Assembly: GCA_033850885.1 (NCBI GenBank) | Contig: JAWWPG010000020.1 | Location: forward strand, 62,001 to 126,000 | Direction of reading: 5' to 3' | DNA length: 64,000 nt | Source of the DNA: JAWWPG01 sp033850885 | GTDB taxonomy: Bacteria > Actinomycetota > Actinomycetes > Propionibacteriales > Nocardioidaceae | Part shown: positions 42,519 to 51,083 of the stretch, in pieces | How positions within the stretch are numbered: position 1 is the stretch's first letter | How the letters are laid out: every line of letters begins with the position of its first letter | The notes under the pieces: model-generated | Database searches by the model: none | The model's input: only the letters and a program-made list of their open reading frames with translations | Told to the model about the DNA's origin: nothing | Position numbers and translations under genes: made by a program

Positions 42519-44086
42519 GGACCAGCCACCCCTTGAGTGAGCATCAGCCTGTCGTCCGCGAGTACGTCGACGGCGAGATCGTCGTGGGATGCGATAGCAA
42601 CGCCCATCCCTGCGCCTCTCGCGGACGCAACCGCGCCCAGCACCGCTGCCCAGGTGGACCGGTCCTGCCCGACCGTCGGTTCATCGAGCAGGACCCCGAA
42701 CGGGCCGTTGGCCAGCGCGGCCGCAACCATCAGCCGCCGCTGCTCACCGCCTGAGAGGTGGTACGGACTGGCGTTCACCAGCGAGTCGAGACCGAGCACC
42801 TCGAGCAGCCCCTCCGCGCGCATCGCCGCTCTGCCTGCATCCCTGCCGCAGGCTCGGCTGGCGGCCAGCACCTCGTCATACACCGTCCTCGACACGACGC
42901 CTTGTTCAGGCGACTGCGGCACCCAGGCAAGTCGGGCGGCTAGATCGCGGGACCGCCATCGGCCTGGCTGGCGGCCTCGCCTGGTGCCCAGTGACGGTGC
43001 CGACAGCACCGAGCCACTGGTGGGCGGACGCAGGCCGGCCAGGACCGAGATGAGACTGGACTTCCCCGCGCCGCTGGGACCCGTCACTGCGAGAACACGC
43101 CCGGCGTGCAGCGAGGCGTCGACCCCTGAGAGGGCAAGCCGCCGGGGGGCGTCGCGACCCACCGGACGGTGACTCAGCAGCCGGTGACTTAGCTCCAGTG
43201 AGACCGCCTCCGCGCGAACCAGCTCAGCCCCGGGCGCGGCGGTCCAAGGGGCCACGAGATCGCTGTCCACCTCGAGGAGGTCCGGGGCGGGCAGCCCCGG
43301 CACCCAAACGCCTTGCCTGGAAAGGCATTCCCCTTGCTGATCGATGACTCGTCCGGGCTCCCCGTCGGCGATCAGCCGGCCATCCTTGCCCAGCACCAGG
43401 ACGCGCTCGACGAGATCGAGCCACGGCTCCAGGTGGTGCTCGACGATGATGGTGGTGGGACGCCACCCGTCGACGTGGCGTCGTACTGCCTCCCTGACCG
43501 TCGCGCCCGCCTCGGGATCCAACATCGACGTCGGCTCGTCGAGAAGCAGCACCCGGCTGCCGAGAACCAGGCTGCCGGCAAGAGCCATACGCTGGCTCTC
43601 CCCGCCCGACAACGCCGACGTCGGATGCCCTTCCGGATAAGGGAAACCAGTCGCCGCCAAGGCCCCGCGGACCCTCGGCCAGATCTCGGCGGGGGTTACT
43701 CCGGCGTTCTCCAGGCCGAACGCGACGTCCCGGCCCACAGTCTCCGCGACGATGCCCGCCAGCGGATCCTGCAGCAGCAGGGCAGGTCGAGCGGACGTCT
43801 GCCCGGTCGGCTCACCGTCGACAAGCACCTCGCCCGTCAAGTCTCCGTCGGCCGCGGTCAACAACAGCCCCGCAAGAGCGCGCAGCAACGTCGACTTCCC
43901 TGCTCCGCTGGGTCCGGTGAGCAGGACCCGTTGGCCAGAAGGGATGTGAAGGTCCAGGTCGTTGAGGACCGGGGTACGGCGTCGGGCGGGACGCCAGGTC
44001 AGGCTACGGACGCTGACCTCGGCACCACTGTTAGACGGCGTGATCGCGGGCCGCCTGCTGGCCTGCCGGCAGAGCGTCGATGGCAC
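42515..44086 (-). CDS. ykoD: Duplicated ECF/ABC transporter ATP-binding protein
   Basis: The protein is about 523 residues with two full ABC cassettes in one chain. The first has GPSGAGKSTLLRAL, LSGGESQRMALAG and LLLDEPTSMLD; the second has GPSGAGKSSLISVL, LSGGEQRRLMVAA and LLDEPTVGQD. It powers the ECF transporter. The start is uncertain: no ATG, GTG or TTG lies near the domain start, and the nearest GTG (44086) is inside the end of the S-component gene, giving a 56-base overlap. GTG codons at 44104 and 44143 are alternatives. Confidence 0.85.
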   Translation of the reverse strand: MPSTLCRQASRRPAITPSNSGAEVSVRSLTWRPARRRTPVLNDLDLHIPSGQRVLLTGPSGAGKSTLLRALAGLLLTAADGDLTGEVLVDGEPTGQTSARPALLLQDPLAGIVAETVGRDVAFGLENAGVTPAEIWPRVRGALAATGFPYPEGHPTSALSGGESQRMALAGSLVLGSRVLLLDEPTSMLDPEAGATVREAVRRHVDGWRPTTIIVEHHLEPWLDLVERVLVLGKDGRLIADGEPGRVIDQQGECLSRQGVWVPGLPAPDLLEVDSDLVAPWTAAPGAELVRAEAVSLELSHRLLSHRPVGRDAPRRLALSGVDASLHAGRVLAVTGPSGAGKSSLISVLAGLRPPTSGSVLSAPSLGTRRGRQPGRWRSRDLAARLAWVPQSPEQGVVSRTVYDEVLAASRACGRDAGRAAMRAEGLLEVLGLDSLVNASPYHLSGGEQRRLMVAAALANGPFGVLLDEPTVGQDRSTWAAVLGAVASARGAGMGVAIASHDDLAVDVLADDRLMLTQGVAGP

Positions 44087-44651
44087 CGGTCGCGGCGACA
44101 GCACGCGTGAGGTACCAACCTCCGACTCCGGCGACGACAGCACCGGACAGCGCGAAGAAGCCTAGGTAGGCCAGCTTCCAGCCGACGCTGTACCCGACCC
44201 AGTAGGCATGCCATTCGTAGCACCACTCGGCGAACGCGGCCATCGCCCCGGCCAGCGCCGCAACCGCCCAGCCGAACCTGCGGTACAGGAACACGGCAAG
44301 CACAGCCTCGACTCCCAGCCCCTGAAGGGCTCCGGAAATCACGGTGGACCAGCCCCACTCGGTGACCAGGGTCGCCTCGACGACGGCCGCCAGGATCTCG
44401 GCGAGGAACGCGGCGCCGGGCCGGCGTACCACGAGACCGGCGACCACTCCCGCCATTAGCCAGGGGCCGCCCAGCAGACCTTGGCTCGGACCGAGCAGGC
44501 TCGTCAGGGGGGTCAGGAGCGTGTTGTAGGCGCTGCTCCACCCCCAGTACGCGACGCCGAGGACGACGCCGATCATCGCTGCGGTGATGATGTCGATCGT
44601 GCGCCAGGTACCGCGGTTCGCCCTGACGGTGCTGCCGGCTGACGTAGCCAA
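44031..44651 (-). CDS. ykoE: ECF transporter substrate-specific component, YkoE family
   Basis: The 206-residue membrane protein has about six hydrophobic segments, with GVVLGVAYWGWSSAYNTLL and GAMAAFAEWCYEWHAYWVGY typical of YkoE (PF09819), the hydroxymethylpyrimidine/thiamine-precursor binding subunit. The start is a TTG at 44651 with GGGAGG six bases before it; this ribosome-binding site can be hidden in a hairpin downstream of the TPP riboswitch. It is the first gene of the transporter operon. Confidence 0.85.
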   Translation of the reverse strand: MATSAGSTVRANRGTWRTIDIITAAMIGVVLGVAYWGWSSAYNTLLTPLTSLLGPSQGLLGGPWLMAGVVAGLVVRRPGAAFLAEILAAVVEATLVTEWGWSTVISGALQGLGVEAVLAVFLYRRFGWAVAALAGAMAAFAEWCYEWHAYWVGYSVGWKLAYLGFFALSGAVVAGVGGWYLTRAVAATGAIDALPAGQQAARDHAV

Positions 44652-44657
44652 TGTGGA

Positions 44658-44676
44658 CCTCCCAGATCTCGGGAGG
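44658..44676 (-). promoter_or_regulatory. Hairpin hiding the ykoE ribosome-binding site
   Basis: On the minus strand CCTCCC (44676-44671) can pair with the Shine-Dalgarno GGGAGG (44663-44658) around a 7-base loop. A second hairpin, GCAGGC/GCCTGC around CCCC (44696-44681), lies just upstream. Together they are a likely expression platform that blocks translation when TPP is bound. Confidence 0.6.
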
Positions 44677-44703
44677 GGAAGCAGGCGGGGGCCTGCTCGA
44701 GTC

Positions 44704-44793
44704 TCGACTCCCTTCGCCGGTGCTAGCCGGATCAGGTTCGAGGGTCTGCGGCTGTCCGCACTCTCAGCGCCGCGTGGCGCTCCCCTGTCGTGA
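44704..44793 (-). promoter_or_regulatory. TPP (thiamine pyrophosphate) riboswitch
   Basis: Read on the minus strand, ACAGGGGAGCGCC, then GCGCTGAGAGTGCG, GACCCTCGAACCTGATC and CACCGGCGAAGGGAGT follow the order of the conserved thi-box: the CTGAGA core of the pyrimidine sensor and the ACCCTxxGAACCTGATC and CGxAGGGA blocks. It ends about 55 bases before the TTG start of ykoE. TPP binding should switch off the transporter, which fits uptake of a thiamine precursor. Confidence 0.93.
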
Positions 44794-44971
44794 CGCCGAG
44801 TTTAGCCTGCGTCGAGCCTGCACGTCTGCCCGTGCGGGCCGCCGGCTGCGTCGACACTCCGGTCCAGGCGAGCGTGGACCCGCCAGACGTTCGAGGCGAG
44901 GGTTGTGGTTGGGTCGAGACCAGTCAACGCAGAAGAGCGTTCCTTACCGCGTCGGATTTGGGGAACGGCCC

Positions 44972-45754
44972 GTGAGCGACGGTCCTGAGCTCGTCCACCT
45001 GACCATCGACGGTCACGTGGCCACCGTGACGCTGGACTCGCCCACCAACCGCAACGCGCTCTCGCGGCGGCTCGTGGCCGAGCTGATGTCTCACCTCGCG
45101 GCAGCCGAGGCCACCGAGGGGGTCAGGGTGGTCGTCCTGACCCATACGGGTGGCACGTTCTGCGCCGGAGCCGACCTTGCTGAGGCGGTAGCGGACGGGA
45201 TGGAGCTGGGCACGCGGGCCCTGCTCGAGCTGCTTCGCATGGTCGCAGCCCTGTCGGATCCCGTGGTCGCGCTGGTGCACGGGCACGCGAGAGCAGGCGG
45301 GGTGGGCCTGGTGGGCGCGTGCGACGTGGCGTTGGCGAGTGACGAGTCGACATTCGGGTTCGCGGAGGTCCTGCTCGGGTTGACGCCGGCTGTCATCTCC
45401 CTCACGACCCGCTCCCGCCTCCGTGACCGGGATGCGTCCCGGCTCTACCTGACCGGCGAGGTGTTCGGTGGTCGCCCGGCCGCCGACTACGGGCTTGTCA
45501 CATCGAGCGTGCCGGAGCGCGACCTCGACGAGGCGCTCGCCTCGCTGCTGGACGCGTTCTCCCGAAGCTCCCCCCAGGGGCTGCGGGAGACCAAGGCGCT
45601 GCTCAACAGGCCACTGCTGTCAGCCATCGACGCGGAAGGTGACCGGCTCGTCGAGCTGTCCGCCCGGCTGTTCGCCTCGGCGGAGGCCAGGGAGGGGATG
45701 ACCGCGTTCCGGGAACGGCGATCCCCGAGCTGGGCGGCGGCTCCCGACGCCTGA
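44972..45754 (+). CDS. Enoyl-CoA hydratase/isomerase family protein
   Basis: The 260-residue crotonase-fold protein has VATVTLDSPTNRNALS, HTGGTFCAGADLAEA (oxyanion hole) and GHARAGGVGLVGACDVALAS, then FGFAEVLLGLTPAVIS. The GTG at 44972 gives the usual length; the ribosome-binding site (GGGGAA) is weak. It could hydrate enoyl-CoA in fatty or amino acid breakdown; the exact substrate is open. It is divergent from the thiamine transporter. Confidence 0.82.
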   Translation: MSDGPELVHLTIDGHVATVTLDSPTNRNALSRRLVAELMSHLAAAEATEGVRVVVLTHTGGTFCAGADLAEAVADGMELGTRALLELLRMVAALSDPVVALVHGHARAGGVGLVGACDVALASDESTFGFAEVLLGLTPAVISLTTRSRLRDRDASRLYLTGEVFGGRPAADYGLVTSSVPERDLDEALASLLDAFSRSSPQGLRETKALLNRPLLSAIDAEGDRLVELSARLFASAEAREGMTAFRERRSPSWAAAPDA

Positions 45755-46317
45755 CCTCCGCTGGTGGCAGCTTTAGCCTGGCATTCGGCACGCCATAAGA
45801 CGTCCCGAGATCCAAGAAACCAGTCACGGGAAAGAACGCCAGAAGGTGACCAGCGCCCGCGATAAGCGGGGCGCTAGTCAATATTAATGACAGCCGCGTA
45901 AGTAACATCAGTGTTATTTGCTTGCTGGTGAAAGCATTCATGGATTCCGAAGAAAGCGTGCGGCACTTGATCGGAGGTCCCGGCGACCCGGAGATGGCCA
46001 CCCGCAAACTGGCGGGATCTCGGCGGCAGTCGGATCAACGATGCAACCTCTGTTGCTGAAGTGACTGAAGAGATCAGTGTGACTGTCAGCTGATCCTCAC
46101 TGTGCCTTTTGAATCATATAATAACGGTCACTTTATGGACGAAAGAAATTACAACCGTGTAAGCAAAGAAAGCGACACGCCGTGTTACCAAAGGTTTCTG
46201 AGTGAAAACTGTTCCCATTGGGGCTGAAGGTGGCTACCGTCGTTTATCTGAACCAGAGATAGCCGGTCGCCGGGACAATTGGCGGCCGACTATGCACGAC
46301 CCGACGAAGGGACCCCC
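45755..46317. other. Gene-poor, locally AT-rich region before the NlpC/P60 gene
   Basis: This stretch of about 560 bases has clearly more A and T than its surroundings between about 45880-45950 and 46090-46260. It holds a hairpin (AGCGCCC at 45852-45858 with GGGCGCT at 45869-45875), a perfect TATAAT at 46117-46122, and a hairpin at 46260-46292 (12 pairs, one mismatch) just upstream of the next start. A 39-codon frame (45940-46059, MDSEESVRHLIGG..., ending CNLCC) is open with a weak GGTGA upstream, but I cannot support it as a gene. No known riboswitch consensus was recognised. Confidence 0.5.
46117..46122 (+). promoter_or_regulatory. Candidate -10 box for the NlpC/P60 gene
   Basis: A perfect TATAAT lies about 195 bases before the GTG start. 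No good -35 hexamer is seen at the usual distance, so an activator or alternative sigma factor may be needed. If used, the mRNA leader is about 190 bases long. Confidence 0.4.
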
Positions 46318-47652
46318 GTGCCATCGCCACGCCGGACCAAAGCCACCCGGGCAACGGCATGCGCCGCAGCTCTTTGTCTCGCCATCTTGGTGAGCCCGAC
46401 CGCCCAGGCAGCGCCGACCAAACCCGTGATTCCGAGCAAGCAAGCGGTCCAGGACGCCCAGCAGAAGGTCACGGACACCCAGAGCTCGGTGAGCAGTATC
46501 GAGGCGCAGCTCGCGGCTGCCGACAACCAGCTGGCGAGCCTCGGCATTGCCGCGGGCAAGGCGTCCGACGCATACGACGGAGCCCGGTATCGCTACCAGC
46601 TCGCGCAGCAGGCGGCCACCGCCGCCAAGCGCCGGGCAGACCACGCCGTGGCGGCCGCAGCGCGCTCGCGGAGCAGCTTCGCCGGGTACGTCGTGAGCCA
46701 CGAGACGGCGGGCACCCAGCTGACCACGCTCGGCGCGGCGATGAGCGCAACGGGCACCACCTCGCTGATCAACCAGCTGGCCGACTACTCGACCACGTCG
46801 TCAGCTCTGGATGCTCGCCTTCAGCAATGGCGAGCACAGTCCAGGCTGGCGCGCGTCTACCAGAAGCAGGCAAAGGCAGCCCTCGCCGCGGCCGGGGCCG
46901 CGAGGCGGGCGGCCGCCGAAGCCAAACAGGCAGCGGCGGATGCCGTAGCGCAGCAGCAAGCCGCGGTGTCGTCGATCGCCGCCCAGAAGTCGTCCCTCAT
47001 CAGCGAGCTCGCGATGGCTCAGCACACCTCGGTTCGGCTCGCGACCCAGCGTGCCCAGGGCTTGGAGCAGCTCCGGCAGGAGCGGCTCGCCGCGGCGCGC
47101 CGGGCGGCCGCCCTCGCGCGCAGGCGTGAGGAACTACGGCTGCAGCGCATCGCCGAGCAACGCCAGCGGCGGCTCGAGCAGCGCCGAGAACAGCGTCGGC
47201 AACACCAGGACCCGTCGAACCCCGCCCCTCCGCCCGCGCCCACGCCTCCGCCGACTCCTCCGCCTCCCCCGACTCCTCCGCCCCCACCGAGTGGCGGAGC
47301 CGCCGCCGCCATCGCATTCGCCTACGCCCAGGTGGGTGAGCCGTACGTGTACGGCGCCGCTGGCCCAGACGCATGGGACTGCTCCGGACTCACGATGGGC
47401 GCCTGGGGCGCTGCGGGCGTCTCGCTGCCCCACTACACGGTGGCGCAGTACGAGTCCATGCAGCACATCTCGTTCGGCGAGCTGCAGCCCGGTGACCTGG
47501 TGTTCTGGGGAGGCAGCTCCCCGTCCTCGATCTACCATGTAGCGCTCTACATCGGGAACAACGAGATCATCCAGGCGCCGCACCCCGGCGCGTACGTCGA
47601 GGTCTCGAGCATCTACGACTGGATTCTCCCCAACTACTTCGGCCGGGTCTGA
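46318..47652 (+). CDS. Secreted NlpC/P60 peptidoglycan endopeptidase
   Basis: The 444-residue precursor has an Arg/Lys-containing start, a hydrophobic core and AQAAPTK, a typical signal peptidase site. Residues about 40-295 are a long Ala/Gln/Arg-rich coiled coil, then a proline-rich linker (PPTPPPPPTPPPPP). The C-terminal NlpC/P60 domain has DCSGLTMGAW with Cys355 and YHVALYIGN with His407. It cuts stem peptides of peptidoglycan, as RipA-type hydrolases do during division. GAAGGGA lies about 5 bases before the GTG at 46318. A long leader suggests tight post-transcriptional control. Confidence 0.9.
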   Translation: MPSPRRTKATRATACAAALCLAILVSPTAQAAPTKPVIPSKQAVQDAQQKVTDTQSSVSSIEAQLAAADNQLASLGIAAGKASDAYDGARYRYQLAQQAATAAKRRADHAVAAAARSRSSFAGYVVSHETAGTQLTTLGAAMSATGTTSLINQLADYSTTSSALDARLQQWRAQSRLARVYQKQAKAALAAAGAARRAAAEAKQAAADAVAQQQAAVSSIAAQKSSLISELAMAQHTSVRLATQRAQGLEQLRQERLAAARRAAALARRREELRLQRIAEQRQRRLEQRREQRRQHQDPSNPAPPPAPTPPPTPPPPPTPPPPPSGGAAAAIAFAYAQVGEPYVYGAAGPDAWDCSGLTMGAWGAAGVSLPHYTVAQYESMQHISFGELQPGDLVFWGGSSPSSIYHVALYIGNNEIIQAPHPGAYVEVSSIYDWILPNYFGRV

Positions 47653-47746
47653 CTCCCCCGCGACTGACCCCGCGCCGGGTCTGACCCCCGCGAATTGCGG
47701 GAAAGTTCACCTCGCGGAGGCCGCCAGAGGGGCAACTTTCCCGCAA
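47642..47746. repeat. Direct and inverted repeats between NlpC/P60 and ppa
   Basis: GCCGGGTCTGAC plus a C-rich tail occurs at 47642 and again at 47674; the first copy contains the stop of the NlpC/P60 gene. TTGCGGGAAAGTT (47695-47707) is matched in reverse complement by AACTTTCCCGCAA (47734-47746), a perfect 13-bp hairpin with a 26-base loop. The architecture and the core GGCAACTTTC resemble the repeat at 35.6-35.8 kb, also between convergent genes. It probably ends transcription from both sides. Confidence 0.7.
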
Positions 47747-47780
47747 ATGCCGGGGGCAGCCAATGCTGGGGAAGGGGTTC

Positions 47781-48290
47781 TCAGTCGGTGTCGACGGCCG
47801 CCTCCGACTCCGCCTTCCGGGCGCGTTCACGAGACGCGAGGATCTCCCTCTCGGCGTCTGCCCGACCGACCCAGGTCGCGCCCTCGACGGACTTGCCGGG
47901 CTCCAGGTCCTTGTAGACCTCGAAGAAGTGCTGGATCTCGAGCCGGTAGAACTCGGGAAGGTGGTGGATGTCGCGCAGGTGCTCCTGCCGCGGGTCGCTC
48001 GCCGGGACGCACAGCACCTTGTCGTCGGGTCCCTTCTCGTCGGTCATCCGGAACATGCCGATCGCCCGGGCCAGGATGAGACAGCCGGGGAACGTCGGCT
48101 CCGGCAGCAGCACCAGGGCGTCGAGGGGGTCACCGTCCTGGCCGAGGGTCTCGTCGATGAACCCGTAGTCGGCCGGGTACTGGGTGGCGGTGAACAGCGT
48201 GCGGTCGAGCCGGATCCGGCCGGTCTTGTGGTCGACCTCGTACTTGTTCCGCTGCCCCTTCGGAATCTCGATCGTGACGTCGAAGTCCAC
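47781..48290 (-). CDS. ppa: Inorganic pyrophosphatase
   Basis: The 169-residue family I enzyme has KGQRNKYEVDHKTG, YPADYGFIDETLGQDGDPLD with the Asp cluster DxDPLD-like motif, and PRQEHLRDIHHLPE. It hydrolyses pyrophosphate to phosphate and so drives biosynthesis forward. The start is a GTG at 48290, with AAGGA about 8 bases upstream. The C-terminal Glu/Ala-rich tail is short and variable in the family. Confidence 0.94.
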   Translation of the reverse strand: MDFDVTIEIPKGQRNKYEVDHKTGRIRLDRTLFTATQYPADYGFIDETLGQDGDPLDALVLLPEPTFPGCLILARAIGMFRMTDEKGPDDKVLCVPASDPRQEHLRDIHHLPEFYRLEIQHFFEVYKDLEPGKSVEGATWVGRADAEREILASRERARKAESEAAVDTD

Positions 48291-48409
48291 CGTTCACATC
48301 CTTCAGCTCTGACTGCGCCACCGACCCACGACGGCGCGAGGTCGTCAGGGCAGGATCGTTAGAGTAAGTGTCCCGCACTTCACAAGCTCGGGAAACCCGG
48401 AGATGTCTC

Positions 48410-49891
48410 ATGCCCCGTAGCCGCTGGCAGCTCTCGAGGCGCGGCGGCGGAGGGGATGGGGCGCTCTCCCACAAGCTGGCCATCGGCGCCGCAGCCCTCG
48501 TTCTCGTCGCCGCGATCGGTGTCGGTGTCGGTGTGGAGGCAGGGTGGGTGCCCGGGGTCGGCCAGCACTCCTCGACCACCTCACCGGGTGTCGGCCCTCC
48601 GCCCCCGCCCGTCCCGGGGCTCAGACTCGCGCCGCCGCCGAGGGCTCCGCGCGTGCTGGCTCCCACAACCGGCCGGGAGAAGGTCCGGGTCGACCGGCTG
48701 AGACGACGCCTGGCCGGCGACCTGCGGCTTGCCGGTCTCGGCCCGAACGTCGGCTTCGCCGTCTCCCAGCTCGGCAACCCCGCGGCCAGCTGGCAGACCG
48801 GTGTCTCGGACGTGACGCCGGCGTCGACGATGAAGCTGCTCACGACCAGTGCCGCGCTGGCGGCCCTTGGCCCCGACCATCGCTTCACGACGACGGTGAC
48901 GCAGGCGAGCATCCGTGGCCCGATCGTGCTCGTCGGAGGCGGGGACCCGTTGCTGGTCGCAAGGACGCCGACGGCCCGCCAGCAGGCGAGCCTCTACCCG
49001 CGGCCGGCGAGCCTGCAGGAGCTCGCGACCTCGACCGCGGCTCGTCTCACCGGCGAAGGGGTACGGCGGGTCCGGCTCGGCTACGACGCGTCGCTCTTCA
49101 CCGGCCCCGCCGTCAACCCGCGCTGGCCGTCGACGTACATCGCCGACAACGTCGTGAGCCCGATCAGTGCCTTGTGGGTCGACGAGGGCCGAGTGAAGGC
49201 CGGGCTCGAGCAACGCAGCACCGACCCGGCGGCGTTCGCCGCGGACGTGTTCCGCAACCTGCTCGAAAGGGCGGGTGTCAAGGTCAGCGGTCCGGTCCGG
49301 CCCGAGGTGAGCCCGAGATCCACGAAGGAGCTGGCGGTCGTCTCGTCGGCACCGCTGCAGGAGATCGTGCAGCACATCCTCGAGCTCAGCGACAACGAGG
49401 GGGCGGAGGTGCTGCTGCGCCAGGTCGCGGTCGCATCCGGTCTGCCGGGGTCCAGCACCGCGGGGGTCTCCGCCCTTCGCAACACGTTGACAGGCCTCGG
49501 GCTCGACCTGCGCGGCGCCACCTTCTACGACGGCAGTGGGCTGTCGCGCCAGGACGTGCTGCCGGTGCGGCTTCTGCTGCACGTGCTGGAGACTGCCGCG
49601 GCGCCGTCGCATCCGACGCTGCGCGGGGTGGTCACCGGCCTGCCGGTCGCAGGCTTCTCCGGAAGCCTGGGCTACCGCTTCATCCACGAGGACGAGGTCG
49701 GACGTGGCTACGTCCGGGCGAAGACCGGGACGCTGACCGGCGTGAGCGGGTTGGCCGGGATCGCGCTGACCCGGACCGGCCAGGCGCTTGCGTTCGTGGC
49801 GGTCGCCGACCGCGTGCCGGAAACCGGGACGCTGACGGCTCGAGCCGATCTCGAGCAGATCGCGGCCACTCTCTCCACCTGCGGCTGCTGA
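48410..49891 (+). CDS. dacB: D-alanyl-D-alanine carboxypeptidase/endopeptidase (PBP4 type)
   Basis: The 493-residue protein has an N-terminal membrane anchor (about residues 25-45), a proline-rich stretch and a peptidase family S13 domain. The active-site motifs are STMK (Ser139, Lys142), SDN (near residue 325) and KTGT late in the chain. It trims or cleaves peptidoglycan cross-links outside the membrane. GGAG lies about 9 bases before the ATG at 48410, which is preferred over a start 14 codons earlier. Confidence 0.92.
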   Translation: MPRSRWQLSRRGGGGDGALSHKLAIGAAALVLVAAIGVGVGVEAGWVPGVGQHSSTTSPGVGPPPPPVPGLRLAPPPRAPRVLAPTTGREKVRVDRLRRRLAGDLRLAGLGPNVGFAVSQLGNPAASWQTGVSDVTPASTMKLLTTSAALAALGPDHRFTTTVTQASIRGPIVLVGGGDPLLVARTPTARQQASLYPRPASLQELATSTAARLTGEGVRRVRLGYDASLFTGPAVNPRWPSTYIADNVVSPISALWVDEGRVKAGLEQRSTDPAAFAADVFRNLLERAGVKVSGPVRPEVSPRSTKELAVVSSAPLQEIVQHILELSDNEGAEVLLRQVAVASGLPGSSTAGVSALRNTLTGLGLDLRGATFYDGSGLSRQDVLPVRLLLHVLETAAAPSHPTLRGVVTGLPVAGFSGSLGYRFIHEDEVGRGYVRAKTGTLTGVSGLAGIALTRTGQALAFVAVADRVPETGTLTARADLEQIAATLSTCGC

Positions 49892-49967
49892 CCAGCGGAC
49901 GCCGCAAGTACCCACCGACGGGCCGTGACGCAGGTGATTACCGAGACCGACCCCGTAACGTGGACGC

Positions 49968-51080
49968 ATGCCTTCGAGCGCGTCCGAACCCTCCGCCACC
50001 CCGTCAGCCGGCTTGGTCGACTGGGACCTCGCCGTCACGACCGCGAAGCGGCTGATGAAGCCTGGTCCCACGATCGACCGGGACGAGGCGACCCGCGCGG
50101 TAACCGACCTGCGGCGCTACGCGGCGCAGTCGGAGGAGCATGTCCGCCGCTACACCCTCCTCGAGACAGAGTCTTCGACCGCGCCCGTGGTCGTGGTCGA
50201 CCGCGGCGGGTGGGTCCAGGCGAACATCGACGGGCTGCGCTTCGTCATCGACCCGCTGATCGACAAGCTGCGGACGTCGCGTGCGGACCCCGGCCCGCTC
50301 GCGACGGCGATCGGTTCCCGGGTGACGGGTCTGGAGGCGGGCGGCCTGTTCGCCTTCCTCTCCAACAAGGTGCTGGGACAGTTCGACCCGTTCTTCACGG
50401 GGACGACCGACGCGGAGCTCTCGAGCGCGGGGTACGGGGGGCGCCTGCTGCTCGTCGCGCCCAACGTCGTGCAGGTCGAGCGCGATCTCAAGGTGGACCC
50501 CGACGACTTCAGGCTTTGGGTGTGTCTGCACGAGGAGACGCACCGGGTCCAGTTCACCGCCGTACCGTGGCTCCGCCCGTACCTGCTGGGGCAGATGGAG
50601 CAGCTCATCGCCAAGACCGATCTCGACCCCGGGCGGCTGGCCGAGATGATGCGCCAGGCCTTCGAACGCGGCGCCAAGCTGCTGCGCGGCGACGAGGACG
50701 TCTCGCTCCTCGACATCCTCCAGACGCCCGAACAGAGGGCGATCATCGAGCGGCTGACCGCCGTCATGTCGCTGCTGGAGGGGCACGCCGACGTCGTGAT
50801 GGACGGTGTCGGCCCGGAGGTCGTGCCATCGGTGGAGCGGATCCGCACCGTGTTCAACGCGCGCCGGGCAGGGGCCGGGCCTCTCGACCAGCTGATCCGC
50901 AAGCTGCTCGGCTTCGATGCCAAGCTGAGGCAGTACCGCGACGGTGCGGTCTTCGTGCGCGGCGCGGTCGACAAGGTCGGGATGGCCGGCTTCAACGCGG
51001 TCTGGGCCGAGCCCGCCAACCTGCCCGACAAGGACGAGATCGCCGACCCGGCCCGCTGGGTCACCCGCGTGCACGGCTGA
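49968..51080 (+). CDS. Zinc-dependent metalloprotease (zincin_2 family)
   Basis: The 370-residue protein has WVCLHEETHRVQF, an HExxH zinc site with His188, Glu189 and His192, and EGHADVVMDGVG, which supplies further ligands. These match PF10103 (formerly DUF2342), common in actinobacteria between dacB and tilS. It is cytoplasmic, with no signal peptide. Some entries call it F420-biosynthesis-associated by context, but activity and substrate are not established. The tilS gene starts 3 bases after its stop. Confidence 0.88.
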   Translation: MPSSASEPSATPSAGLVDWDLAVTTAKRLMKPGPTIDRDEATRAVTDLRRYAAQSEEHVRRYTLLETESSTAPVVVVDRGGWVQANIDGLRFVIDPLIDKLRTSRADPGPLATAIGSRVTGLEAGGLFAFLSNKVLGQFDPFFTGTTDAELSSAGYGGRLLLVAPNVVQVERDLKVDPDDFRLWVCLHEETHRVQFTAVPWLRPYLLGQMEQLIAKTDLDPGRLAEMMRQAFERGAKLLRGDEDVSLLDILQTPEQRAIIERLTAVMSLLEGHADVVMDGVGPEVVPSVERIRTVFNARRAGAGPLDQLIRKLLGFDAKLRQYRDGAVFVRGAVDKVGMAGFNAVWAEPANLPDKDEIADPARWVTRVHG

Positions 51081-51083
51081 CGC

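Noticed and set aside
45755..46317. A c-di-AMP (ydaO) riboswitch before the NlpC/P60 gene
   Set aside because: The conserved blocks of that family could not be found, so the leader is reported only as an unexplained structured region.
46202..46393. A 63-codon plus-strand frame overlapping the start of the NlpC/P60 gene
   Set aside because: It runs out of frame through the signal peptide region and has no family features.
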